A stretch of 64,000 nt of DNA from positions 1-64,000 of the forward strand of contig NZ_JARZAJ010000015.1 of NCBI RefSeq assembly GCF_029892105.1, read 5' to 3'. Source of the stretch: Kitasatospora sp. GP82 (GTDB lineage: Bacteria > Actinomycetota > Actinomycetes > Streptomycetales > Streptomycetaceae). Positions 9,401 to 16,889 of the stretch are shown piece by piece. The position numbers were made by a program, and so were the translations under genes. Below the pieces are notes generated by a model that was given only the letters and a program-made list of their open reading frames with translations, ran no database searches and was not told the origin of the DNA. Every line of letters starts with the position of its first letter. The stretch's first letter is position 1.

Positions 9401-10502
9401 GCTCCTGCACCACCGGCTGCTGGTCGACCAGCTGGAGTACCCGCTCCACACCGGCGCGTGCCTGCTGGCCGACGGTGATCAGCATGGTGAGCATCCGGAC
9501 CGGGCTGGTCATCTGCGCCAGATAGGCGGAGAAGGCCACGAAGGTGCCGAGCGAGATCTGACCCCGGACGGCGAGCCAGCCGCCGAGTGCGAGCACGGCG
9601 ACCTGCCCGAGCGCCGGAACGGCCTGCATCGCCGGGGTGTAGCGGCTGTTGAGCCGGATCGAACGGAGCCGCGCGCCGTAGAGGCTGCGCGATGCCCCCT
9701 CCAGCTTGGCGCGCTCCTGCGCCTCCTGGCCGAAGCCCTTGACCACGCGGACGCCACCGATGGCTCCGTCCACCACGCCGGCGACGGCCGCCGCCTCCTG
9801 CTGCGCCGCCCAGGTGGCGGGGAACAGCCGCTTGCGGCTGAGGGTCGCGATCCACCACAGCAGCGGGCCCATGACCAGGGCGACCAGAGTGAGCGGCGGG
9901 GAGAGCCAGAGCATCACCAGCACGGACATCCCGAACATCAGGAAGTTGCCCGTCATCATCGGCAGCATGGACAGCAGGCCGTTGATCAGCTGGAGGTCGG
10001 AGGTGGCCCGTCCGACCACCTGGCCGGTGTCGAGTGAGTCCTGGCGGGCGCCATCCAGCCTGGTGAGGGATCGGAAGAGGTCGGTCCGCAGGTCATGCTG
10101 CACGTCCAGCGCGAGCTGACCGCCGTAGTAGCGGCGGATCTGGGTGCAGAGAAAGACGAGGACTGCCGCCAGCAGCAGCACGGCTGCCCAGGGCGCGAGC
10201 GACCGCGTGTGGGCGGTGATCACGTCGTCGATGATCAACTTGGTGATCAGCGGGACGACGGCCGTGATGGCCATGCCCACCAGCGACGCCCCGAAGGACA
10301 GCAGTACGTTCCTGCGGTAGCGCCAGCAGTAGCGCGAAAGTCTGGTGAGCCAGCCCGGCTCGGCCGGTGGCTCGGGAGTGGCTTCGACCGGCGCATGGGG
10401 GGCGTGCGCCGACCGGGGGAATGCCGAGCTTGTGCCGGACAGGTCTCGGTCGCCGGTACCGCCTGGCGAAAGCTCCGCTGTGGATCCGTGAGTCTCAGGC
10501 AT
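6420..10502 (-). CDS. fused tandem ABC exporter (two TMD-NBD halves in one chain)
   Basis: This protein of about 1,360 residues joins two complete half-exporters (TMD1-NBD1-linker-TMD2-NBD2), each with six predicted membrane helices. It should be an ATP-driven multidrug or lipid exporter. NBD1 has Walker A GASGSGKST, signature LSGGQ and Walker B LLLLDDATSAVD, where the catalytic Glu is replaced by Asp. NBD2 has Walker A GETGAGKST, signature LSAGQ and a canonical LLLDEATAALD. One ATP site (NBD1 Walker B with NBD2 signature) is therefore degenerate, as in asymmetric heterodimeric exporters. Gly/Asp/Glu-rich and Ala/Thr/Pro-rich insertions lie before the NBD1 Walker A and between the halves. The ATG at 10502 is preferred over one 39 bases upstream because a promoter-like TGGACT-18-TAGTAT ends just before it. 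Confidence 0.9.
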   Translation of the reverse strand: MPETHGSTAELSPGGTGDRDLSGTSSAFPRSAHAPHAPVEATPEPPAEPGWLTRLSRYCWRYRRNVLLSFGASLVGMAITAVVPLITKLIIDDVITAHTRSLAPWAAVLLLAAVLVFLCTQIRRYYGGQLALDVQHDLRTDLFRSLTRLDGARQDSLDTGQVVGRATSDLQLINGLLSMLPMMTGNFLMFGMSVLVMLWLSPPLTLVALVMGPLLWWIATLSRKRLFPATWAAQQEAAAVAGVVDGAIGGVRVVKGFGQEAQERAKLEGASRSLYGARLRSIRLNSRYTPAMQAVPALGQVAVLALGGWLAVRGQISLGTFVAFSAYLAQMTSPVRMLTMLITVGQQARAGVERVLQLVDQQPVVQERPDAAGLVLSATDQHRSDRSDRARTDASAAGTATAPVSAVPGAPALQFDRVDFGFGGSQDGELGGEFSDEFGDEFGGGLGGGLVLRQLSLELAEGETLALIGASGSGKSTVAQLVPRFYDPTAGSVRLYGHDLRDLTLDSVRGAVGIVPEDSFLFSDSVRVNIAYGRPDATDDQIEAAARAAQADGFIRGLPDGYDTKVGEQGLTLSGGQRQRIALARAILSDPRLLLLDDATSAVDPQIEAEIHEALRSVMAGRTTLLIAHRRSTLHLADRIAVLDRGRLIDIGSHEELERRCPQYRALITDFGTAALGAGAATGQPTAGQPATGPAATGPATGPAASPAAAPADGAPHRQEPQDTAGTQSRSTQSRQDKAASPELLAKVAVLPPATDTPDIPVPAAEAGDPDFSLRRLLAPFRRPLALALLLVALDAAAGLVLPVLIRHGIDNGVSRAAMTGVAAAALAALVVVLFDWLVQSAETRVSGRTGERVLYTLRLKIFAHLNRLGLDYYERELSGKIMTRMTTDVDSISSFLQTGVVTAVISVLTFFGILVALLIIDAGLALVVFTVLPLLVVATIVFRRKSTAQYQISRDLISTVNADLQENVAGMRIVQAFRRQDINTMRFVARGLEYRDARARAQLYISLYFPFVQFLSSVAAALVLIVGASRVDTGTLTIGALVAYLLYIDLFFAPVNQLSQIFDGYQQASVGLGRIRDLLRTPTSTPDAEHPLPVRKLRGEIRFENVSFAYNGGGEGSSDVLSAIDLHIPAGQTVALVGETGAGKSTLVKLVARFYDATGGTVRIDGTDITRYDLAQYRHRLGVVPQEAYLFAGTVREAIAYGRTTAGDAEVEAAARAVGAHEMITELSGGYDHEVTARGRNLSAGQRQLIALARAELVDPDVLLLDEATAALDLATEAAVNNAAERLSGGRTTLVIAHRLTTAQRADRVVVLDRGRVVEDGTHDELLCRDGAYAALWRAFVADGQSGRDAHATPVPAVG

Positions 10503-10508
10503 ATTTAG

Positions 10509-10538
10509 GGATACTAACCATTCGGTCGGGCCGGAGTC
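10509..10538 (-). promoter_or_regulatory. candidate promoter of the ABC exporter (leaderless)
   Basis: The minus strand has TGGACT, an 18-base spacer and TAGTAT, with the ATG 6-7 bases after the -10 box. There is no ribosome binding site. The promoter overlaps the 13 extra codons of the longer possible reading frame, which argues for the inner ATG. Confidence 0.5.
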
Positions 10539-10717
10539 CATCGAGATTCGACAGGTCTACAGAGACTCGAACAGCACGCGACCGAGCCTGCTTCCCGTCT
10601 CCCACCAGGGTGGACAAGTCGGCGACCACACCGCACCGGCCGAGCTGCCCGAGACGGGACCTCCGATGGTCCTAGGACCGACCGGCGAACGGCGGGCCCG
10701 CGCGGCCGGCCTCGCAG

Positions 10718-10777
10718 GGTCCGATCCGCCGGGGTCCGATCAGACGAGGTCCGATCCGACGGGGCCCGATCCACTAC
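10718..10777. repeat. four 15-bp tandem repeats (GGTCCGATC core)
   Basis: Four consecutive 15-bp units begin with GGTCCGATC or GGCCCGATC. They lie in the stretch of about 280 bases between the ABC exporter start and the TetR-gene stop. Nothing else recognisable lies between 10539 and 10790. Confidence 0.7.
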
Positions 10778-10790
10778 GGCCATGGCCCGA

Positions 10791-11441
10791 TCAGGCGGAT
10801 ACCTCGGCAGCAGCGGCTGCGGCAGCGAACGCCCCCTGCGCCAGGCTGTGCAGCAGCGCCGCCATGCCGTCCCGGGCCAGGCCGGGCCCCTCGCCCTGCG
10901 CCTTCTGCGGACCGGCACTGTGCGGGGTCGAGTTGAGCAGGCCGAAGACCGCATGGACGGCCGTCCGGGCGATCTGCTCGGCGCCGGGCTTGGCGAGTGC
11001 GGGGAAGGCCTCACGGACCACGTCGACCCAGAGCTCGACATAGCCCCGCTGGAGGCGTCGCACGCGCCGCCGGTCCTCCTCCTTGAGGTGGAGCAGTTCG
11101 CGGTCGTGCAGGATGATCAAGTCCCGATCGTCCAGCGCGAAGTCCACATGCCCGCTGATCAGGGCGTCGAGCGCACCTGTCGCGTCCAGCGCATCACCGG
11201 CCCGGCGACGGCCCTCGTCCAGCAGGCGCTCGCTGATGCCGACCAGGAGATCGGCGAGCATCGCGTCCTTGCCCGAGAAGTGGCGGTAGAGACCGGGGCC
11301 GCTGATGCCGACCGCCTTGCCGATCTCATCGACGCCGACACCGAGAAAGCCGCGGGCCGCGAAGAGCCGCGCCGCCTCCTTCCGGATCTGGTCGCGGCGT
11401 GAGAGCGCGGGGGAAGCCTGGGCGTTCGACATGACGTCCAT
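10791..11441 (-). CDS. accR: TetR-family repressor of the acyl-CoA catabolic operon
   Basis: The 216-residue TetR regulator has a typical N-terminal helix-turn-helix (RRDQIRKEAARLFAARGFLG to GLYRHFSGKDAML, residues 15-60) and a ligand-binding C-terminal part. It is divergent from accD1-accA1-hmgL-acdH with two GTTAA-N6-TTAAC type palindromes between them. As I recall, the S. avermitilis regulator AccR sits in this position, binds this motif, senses short-chain acyl-CoAs and represses the operon and itself. The name rests on synteny and operator match. A second ATG at 11432 (MSNAQ) is an equally good start: a -10-like TACGAT lies just before it, so the mRNA may be leaderless. Confidence 0.88.
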   Translation of the reverse strand: MDVMSNAQASPALSRRDQIRKEAARLFAARGFLGVGVDEIGKAVGISGPGLYRHFSGKDAMLADLLVGISERLLDEGRRRAGDALDATGALDALISGHVDFALDDRDLIILHDRELLHLKEEDRRRVRRLQRGYVELWVDVVREAFPALAKPGAEQIARTAVHAVFGLLNSTPHSAGPQKAQGEGPGLARDGMAALLHSLAQGAFAAAAAAAEVSA

Positions 11442-11454
11442 CGTAGACAGTGGG

Positions 11455-11470
11455 GTTATCGGCGGTTAAC
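11455..11470. promoter_or_regulatory. operator palindrome 1 (imperfect) of the TetR regulator
   Basis: GTTAT-N6-TTAAC is a near match to the 16-bp palindrome GTTAA-N6-TTAAC. It overlaps the likely promoter of the TetR gene, so it would serve autoregulation. Its centre is 28 bp from operator 2. Confidence 0.7.
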
Positions 11471-11482
11471 CTGGGCGCAGGA

Positions 11483-11498
11483 GTTAACGCTCATTAAC
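11483..11498. promoter_or_regulatory. operator palindrome 2 (perfect half-sites) of the TetR regulator
   Basis: GTTAACGCTCATTAAC has perfect half-sites GTTAA and TTAAC separated by 6 bases. It lies 62 bp before the accD1 start, where bound repressor would block the divergent operon promoter. Confidence 0.8.
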
Positions 11499-11559
11499 AA
11501 GGCGGCGGACTCACCTGTCCGCCTGCCCACCTGGCTCCGAGGGCAAGGGAGCTCCTGGG

Positions 11560-13284
11560 ATGGTCTTCTCAACCGTCGGTTCGGCCGCCGCCCCACCAGC
11601 AGGCACGGCTCCGGGACCGTTCATCGGCGAGGGTCCGTACGAGACCAGCGCCTCAGCGGCCTCGGCCGCACCGGCTCCCCGGCTGGAGAGCGCGGTGGAC
11701 GCCGGATCGGCGGCCTACCGTTCGAACACCGCCGCGCACCAGGCCCTGGTGGCCGAGCTGCGGGAGAAACTCGCGGCCGCCGCGCTCGGCGGCGGGGCCA
11801 AGGCCCGCGCCCGGCACACCTCCCGGGGCAAGCTGCTGCCGCGCGACCGGGTGGACACCCTGCTCGACCCGGCCTCCCCGTTCCTGGAGCTGGGCCCACT
11901 GGCGGCCGACGGGCTGTACGACGGCGCCGCCCCTGCGGCCGGCGTGATCGCCGGGATCGGACGGGTAGCCGGCCGCGAGGTGGTGGTGGTCGCCAACGAC
12001 GCCACCGTCAAGGGCGGCACGTACTACCCGATGACGGTGAAGAAACACCTCCGGGCCCAGGAGGTCGCACTGGAGAACCGCCTCCCCTGTATCTACCTGG
12101 TGGACTCCGGTGGCGCCTTCCTCCCGATGCAGGACGAGGTCTTCCCTGACCGCGACCACTTCGGGCGGATCTTCTACAACCAGGCACGGCTCTCCGCAGC
12201 CGGGATCCCGCAGATCGCGGCGGTGCTCGGTTCGTGCACCGCAGGCGGTGCCTACGTCCCGGCGATGAGCGACCAGGCGGTGATCGTCCGCAACCAGGGC
12301 ACCATCTTCCTCGGCGGTCCTCCGCTGGTGAAGGCGGCGACCGGCGAGGTCGTCACCGCCGAGGAGTTGGGCGGAGGCGAACTCCACTCCCGCACCTCGG
12401 GCGTGACGGACCATCTGGCCGAGGACGACGCCCATGCGCTGTCCATCGTCCGGACCATCGTCTCCGAACTCGGCGCCCGGCCCGGCAAGCCCTGGCCGCT
12501 GACGGCTGCGGAGCCACCCGCGGTGGACCCGGCGAGTCTCTACGGCGCAGTGCCCGTCGATCCCCGGACTCCGTACGACGTCCGCGAGGTGATCGCCCGG
12601 ATCGTGGACGGCAGCCGGTTCGCCGAGTTCAAGGCGGAGTACGGCGCCACGTTGGTCACCGGCTTCGCCCGGATCCACGGCCACCCGGTCGGGATCGTCG
12701 CCAACAACGGCGTGCTGTTCGCCGAATCCGCCCTCAAGGGGGCCCACTTCATCGAACTGTGCGACCAGCGCGGCATCCCCCTTCTCTTCCTGCAGAACAT
12801 CACCGGCTTCATGGTCGGGCGGCAGTACGAGGCGGGTGGCATCGCCAAGCACGGCGCCAAGATGGTCACGGCCGTCGCCTGCACCCGGGTGCCGAAGCTG
12901 ACGGTGGTGATCGGCGGCTCGTACGGTGCGGGCAACTACTCGATGTGCGGCCGGGCTTACTCACCTCGCTTCCTCTGGATGTGGCCCGGGGCGAAGATCT
13001 CGGTCATGGGCGGCGAGCAGGCGGCCTCCGTCCTGGCCACCGTGCGCCGCGACCAGTTGGAGGCGCAGGGCGAGGAGTGGCCCGCCGAGGCGGAGGAGCA
13101 GTTCAAGCGGCCCGTGCGGGAGCAGTACGAACGGCAGGGCAACGCCTACTACTCGACGGCCCGGCTCTGGGACGACGGCGTGATCGACCCGATGGACACC
13201 CGCACCGTGCTCGGTCTCGCCCTCACCGCCTGCGCCAACGCACCGCTCGCGGAGCCCAGGCCGTACGGCGTCTTCCGCATGTGA
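11560..13284 (+). CDS. accD1: acyl-CoA carboxylase beta subunit (carboxyltransferase)
   Basis: This 574-residue carboxyltransferase moves CO2 from carboxybiotin to an acyl-CoA; by position and family it acts on methylcrotonyl-CoA or related branched-chain intermediates. Glycine-rich oxyanion and acyl-CoA binding segments are visible ([15 protein letters not shown] near residue 228, [12 protein letters not shown] near 248, [20 protein letters not shown] near 415, [18 protein letters not shown] near 450). A Pro/Ala/Ser-rich extension of about 40 residues precedes the usual N-terminus. GGGAG lies 8 bases before the ATG. It is the first gene of a four-gene operon under the two operators. Confidence 0.95.
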   Translation: MVFSTVGSAAAPPAGTAPGPFIGEGPYETSASAASAAPAPRLESAVDAGSAAYRSNTAAHQALVAELREKLAAAALGGGAKARARHTSRGKLLPRDRVDTLLDPASPFLELGPLAADGLYDGAAPAAGVIAGIGRVAGREVVVVANDATVKGGTYYPMTVKKHLRAQEVALENRLPCIYLVDSGGAFLPMQDEVFPDRDHFGRIFYNQARLSAAGIPQIAAVLGSCTAGGAYVPAMSDQAVIVRNQGTIFLGGPPLVKAATGEVVTAEELGGGELHSRTSGVTDHLAEDDAHALSIVRTIVSELGARPGKPWPLTAAEPPAVDPASLYGAVPVDPRTPYDVREVIARIVDGSRFAEFKAEYGATLVTGFARIHGHPVGIVANNGVLFAESALKGAHFIELCDQRGIPLLFLQNITGFMVGRQYEAGGIAKHGAKMVTAVACTRVPKLTVVIGGSYGAGNYSMCGRAYSPRFLWMWPGAKISVMGGEQAASVLATVRRDQLEAQGEEWPAEAEEQFKRPVREQYERQGNAYYSTARLWDDGVIDPMDTRTVLGLALTACANAPLAEPRPYGVFRM

Positions 13285-13380
13285 GCCACGGGCCCCCGGC
13301 CCAACCCGCTCGCCCTGCCGTCGGCCCGGCCGCTTCCGGCCCCACCCCACGGTTTCCCTCGACCCGGAGGAACACCTCCC

Positions 13381-15774
13381 ATGTTCGACACAGTTCTGGT
13401 CGCCAACCGAGGCGAGATCGCGGTACGGGTGATCCGTACCCTCCGGAAGCTCGGTATCCGCTCGGTCGCCGTCTTCAGCGACGCCGACGCCGACGCTCTG
13501 CACGTCCGCGAGGCCGATGTCGCGGTCCGGCTCGGCCCGGCCGGGCACAGCGACAGCTCGGCGATCGAGACCTACCTGCGGACGGACCAGATCCTGGCGG
13601 CCGCCCGCCGCACCGGGGCCCAGGCCGTCCACCCCGGATACGGCTTCCTGGCCGAGAACGCGGCCTTCGCCCGCGCCTGCGCGGAGGCCGGACTGGCCTT
13701 CGTCGGACCGCCGCCCACGGCTGTGGAGCTGATGGGCGACAAGATCAACGCCAAGGAGGCCGTCCGCGCCGCCGGGGTACCCGTCGTCCCCGGGAGCCAG
13801 GGCGGCAACCCGACCGATGCCGAACTCACCACGGCCGCCGCCGAGATCGGCTACCCAGTACTGCTCAAGCCGTCCGCCGGTGGCGGCGGCAAGGGCATGC
13901 GGCTGGTCCGCGACCCGGCCGACCTGCCCGCGGAACTGGCCGCCGCCCGCCGGGTCGCCCGTACCGCCTTCGGCGACGACACCCTGCTGGTCGAACGCTG
14001 GGTGGACCGCCCGAGGCACATCGAAGTCCAGGTCCTGGCCGACACCCACGGCCGGACCGTCCACCTCGGCGAACGCGAGTGCAGCCTGCAGCGCCGCCAT
14101 CAGAAGTTGATCGAAGAGGCACCCTCCGTCCTGCTCAACCCCGAGACCCGGGCCGCCATGGGCGCCGCAGCCGTCCGGGCCGCCGAGGCCTGCGGTTACA
14201 CCGGTGCCGGCACCGTGGAGTTCATCGTGCCGGGCGTGGACCCCGACGGGCCGGCGCCCGAAGGTGTCCTCGACTTCTTCTTCATGGAGATGAACACCCG
14301 CCTCCAGGTGGAACACCCCGTCACCGAACTGGCCATCGCCGTCAGCCCCGGCAGCGGCACCGACACCGACACCGACACCGACAGCGGAAGCGGCTACGGC
14401 ACTGGCCGACCTGAGCGGCTCGACCTGGTGGAGTGGCAGCTCCGAGTCGCCGCAGGCGAACCTCTGACGTTCAGTCAGCCGGACGTCTCCTTCCTGGGCC
14501 ACGCCATCGAGGCCCGCATCTGTGCCGAGGACCCGGAGCGGGACTTCCTGCCCACCGGTGGACGGATCCTGCTGCTGGACGAGCCGCGCGGACCCGGCAT
14601 CCGCGTCGACTCCGGCGTCGGCCCGGGCGCCGACATCGGCAGCCTCTACGACCCCATGCTGGCGAAGGTCATCGCGTACGGGCCCGACCGCCCGACCGCT
14701 CTGCGCCGCCTCCGGGCCGCGCTCGCCGAGACCCGGATTCTCGGGGTGACCACCAACACCGGCTACCTGCGTCGGCTGCTCGCCCACCCCGACGTCGCAG
14801 CCGGACGACTGGACACCGGCCTGGTCGAACGCACCGCCGAGCAGCACCCCGAGCTGCTCGCCTCCCCGTACACGGCGCAGTCGCGCGAGCCGGACGAAAC
14901 GTCACCAACGGTGCAGGCAACGGGAACTGGCAGGATCACTGATGGTGAGCCTCCTTCCGTAGCGGCTTTCTCTCCACGCGGCACCGCAATCGCATCCCCC
15001 ATGGAGACGCTCTACTACGCAGCCGCGCTGACCCGGCATCTGGGCCTGGCCCCCACCGTCGCCCCCAACGGCTGGACCGACCCGTTCTCCGTGCCGTCCG
15101 GCTGGCGCCTCGGCGGCGAAGGCGCCTGGACCACCCACCGGCTCCGTCTCCCGGGGCACGACCCCGTCTCCGTTCTCGTCCGCCCCGTCGCCGATCGCAA
15201 CGTATCGGACACCACTGACAAGTCCACGGACACCACTCCTGACCTGCACATCCGCATCGGCGAGGGCCCCATCAGGCTCGCCCGCGCGACCCGGGCGGCC
15301 GGCCGGGTGCACCTCACCGTCGACGGCTTGCAGAGCACCTTCGCACACACCACCGACAACAGCCCCGGCGGCGCATCGGGCCCGGTCACCTGGCTGGGCA
15401 TCGACGGCGACGCCTGGGCGCTCCACCCGTACGACCCGGTCGCCGACCGGAGCTCCGCGGCCGCCGCCCACCACGGCGGGCTCACCGCCCCCATGCCGGG
15501 CACCGTGACGGTGGTCAAGGTCGCCGTGGGCGAGCAGGTCAGGCGCGGCCAGCCGCTCCTGGTCCTGGAAGCCATGAAGATGGAGCACGTGATCGCCGCG
15601 CCGCACGACGGCACGGTCAGCGAGCTGCGCGCCGCCGCCGGCACCACGGTCGCCATGGAGGAGCTGCTGGCCGTGGTGACGCCCGGACAGGAACAGTCCG
15701 GACAAGAGCCACCGGCCCAGACCTCAGCCCAGGCCCGGTCGGCCCGGGCCGCATCCGTCGAGGTGACCTCATGA
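13381..15774 (+). CDS. accA1: acyl-CoA carboxylase alpha subunit (biotin carboxylase + biotin carrier)
   Basis: The 797-residue subunit carboxylates biotin with ATP and bicarbonate. An N-terminal biotin carboxylase domain (VANRGEIAVRVIRTL, KPSAGGGGKGMRLV, EMNTRLQVEHPVTEL) covers about residues 1-450, and the carrier domain ends with the biotinylation motif EAMKMEH near residue 735. The start is supported by GGAGG upstream. An unusual feature is a Thr/Asp- and Ser/Gly-rich insertion of about 25 residues directly after the conserved HPVTEL, where homologues continue straight to LDLVEWQL. It is encoded by short ACCGAC repeats. The stop overlaps hmgL by four bases (ATGA). Confidence 0.96.
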   Translation: MFDTVLVANRGEIAVRVIRTLRKLGIRSVAVFSDADADALHVREADVAVRLGPAGHSDSSAIETYLRTDQILAAARRTGAQAVHPGYGFLAENAAFARACAEAGLAFVGPPPTAVELMGDKINAKEAVRAAGVPVVPGSQGGNPTDAELTTAAAEIGYPVLLKPSAGGGGKGMRLVRDPADLPAELAAARRVARTAFGDDTLLVERWVDRPRHIEVQVLADTHGRTVHLGERECSLQRRHQKLIEEAPSVLLNPETRAAMGAAAVRAAEACGYTGAGTVEFIVPGVDPDGPAPEGVLDFFFMEMNTRLQVEHPVTELAIAVSPGSGTDTDTDTDSGSGYGTGRPERLDLVEWQLRVAAGEPLTFSQPDVSFLGHAIEARICAEDPERDFLPTGGRILLLDEPRGPGIRVDSGVGPGADIGSLYDPMLAKVIAYGPDRPTALRRLRAALAETRILGVTTNTGYLRRLLAHPDVAAGRLDTGLVERTAEQHPELLASPYTAQSREPDETSPTVQATGTGRITDGEPPSVAAFSPRGTAIASPMETLYYAAALTRHLGLAPTVAPNGWTDPFSVPSGWRLGGEGAWTTHRLRLPGHDPVSVLVRPVADRNVSDTTDKSTDTTPDLHIRIGEGPIRLARATRAAGRVHLTVDGLQSTFAHTTDNSPGGASGPVTWLGIDGDAWALHPYDPVADRSSAAAAHHGGLTAPMPGTVTVVKVAVGEQVRRGQPLLVLEAMKMEHVIAAPHDGTVSELRAAAGTTVAMEELLAVVTPGQEQSGQEPPAQTSAQARSARAASVEVTS
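14352..14393 (+). repeat. hexanucleotide repeat (ACCGAC)n inside accA1
   Basis: Consecutive ACCGAC units encode alternating Thr-Asp followed by a Ser/Gly-rich stretch. The frame is kept because the unit is a multiple of three. It accounts for the low-complexity insertion in the biotin carboxylase domain. Confidence 0.75.
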
Positions 15775-16790
15775 CCACCGCCCCCACCGCCCCCACCTCT
15801 TCCGACGGGCCGTCCGGCGTCCGCGACCCCGACGCCGTCGACCTCGGCCTGCCCGACGCCGTACCGGACCCGGCGCTGCCCACTCGGGTACGCATCCACG
15901 AGGTGGGGCCGCGCGACGGACTGCAGAACGAGAAGTCGGCCGTGCCCGTCGAGGTGAAGGCCGAGTTCATCGAACGGCTCGCCGCCGCGGGGCTGGCCAC
16001 CGTCGAGGCGACCAGTTTCGTCCACCCCAAGTGGGTGCCCCAGCTGGCCGACGCCGAGGAGCTGATGCCGCGGCTGGCCCGGCTGCCGGAGCGCCATCCG
16101 GGCCTCCGGCTGCCCGTCCTGGTCCCGAACGAGCGCGGACTCGACCGCGCCCTCGCTCATCACGCCACCGACATCGCGGTCTTCGCCAGCGCCACCGAGA
16201 CCTTCGCCCGGCGGAACCTCAACCGCTCGGCCGACGAGGCCATGGAGATGTTCCGACCGGTCGTCGGGCGGGCCGCCGAGGCAGGCGTCCCGACTCGCGG
16301 CTACCTCTCGATGTGCTTCGGCGACCCCTGGGAGGGGCCGGTCCCGCAGTCGCAGGTGATCGACTTCGGTCTGCGACTGCTCGACCTGGGCTGCACCGAA
16401 CTGAGCCTCGGCGACACCATCGGCGTGGCCACCCCCGGGCAGGTCACCGCACTGCTCCAGGGCTTCACGCGCGCCGGAGTGCCCATCGAACGGATCGCCG
16501 TCCACTTCCACGACACGTACGGACAGGCGCTGGCCAACACCCTGGCCGCACTGCGCAGCGGGGTGAGCACCGTGGACGCCTCCGCCGGCGGACTCGGCGG
16601 CTGCCCGTACGCCAAGAGCGCGACCGGCAACCTCGCCACCGAGGACCTGGTCTGGATGCTGCACGGACTCGGCATCGAAACCGGTGTCGATCTGCGCGCC
16701 CTGGTCGCGACCAGCGGCTGGATGGCGCGGCAGCTCGGCCGGCCGAGCCCGTCCCGGGCTGTCCAGGCCCTGTTCCACCAGTCGGCCTGA
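15771..16790 (+). CDS. hmgL: hydroxymethylglutaryl-CoA lyase
   Basis: The 339-residue enzyme splits 3-hydroxy-3-methylglutaryl-CoA into acetyl-CoA and acetoacetate, the last step of leucine breakdown. The TIM-barrel signature EVGPRDGLQNE near residue 45, a metal-binding HFHDTYGQAL near 245 and the catalytic-loop Cys in GGLGGCPYAKSATGN near 280 are all present. The ATG overlaps the accA1 stop (ATGA), which implies coupled translation. The first 40 residues are Thr/Pro/Ala-rich and longer than in most homologues. Confidence 0.95.
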   Translation: MTTAPTAPTSSDGPSGVRDPDAVDLGLPDAVPDPALPTRVRIHEVGPRDGLQNEKSAVPVEVKAEFIERLAAAGLATVEATSFVHPKWVPQLADAEELMPRLARLPERHPGLRLPVLVPNERGLDRALAHHATDIAVFASATETFARRNLNRSADEAMEMFRPVVGRAAEAGVPTRGYLSMCFGDPWEGPVPQSQVIDFGLRLLDLGCTELSLGDTIGVATPGQVTALLQGFTRAGVPIERIAVHFHDTYGQALANTLAALRSGVSTVDASAGGLGGCPYAKSATGNLATEDLVWMLHGLGIETGVDLRALVATSGWMARQLGRPSPSRAVQALFHQSA

Positions 16791-16889
16791 CCGCCCCGGG
16801 CCGCGCTCAGCCCCGCGGACCACCGGCCTCTGCGGCCACCACACCGTCGACACCGTCGGCCTTCCGAGCTGCGACCCAGGAGGATCACC

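Noticed and set aside
14352..14393. Repeated ACCGAC as a possible CRISPR or regulatory array
   Set aside because: The units are adjacent 6-mers without spacers and are translated in frame as Thr-Asp.
12961..14847. 628-codon open frame on the minus strand
   Set aside because: It is antisense to accD1 and accA1. High G+C gives long open shadows.
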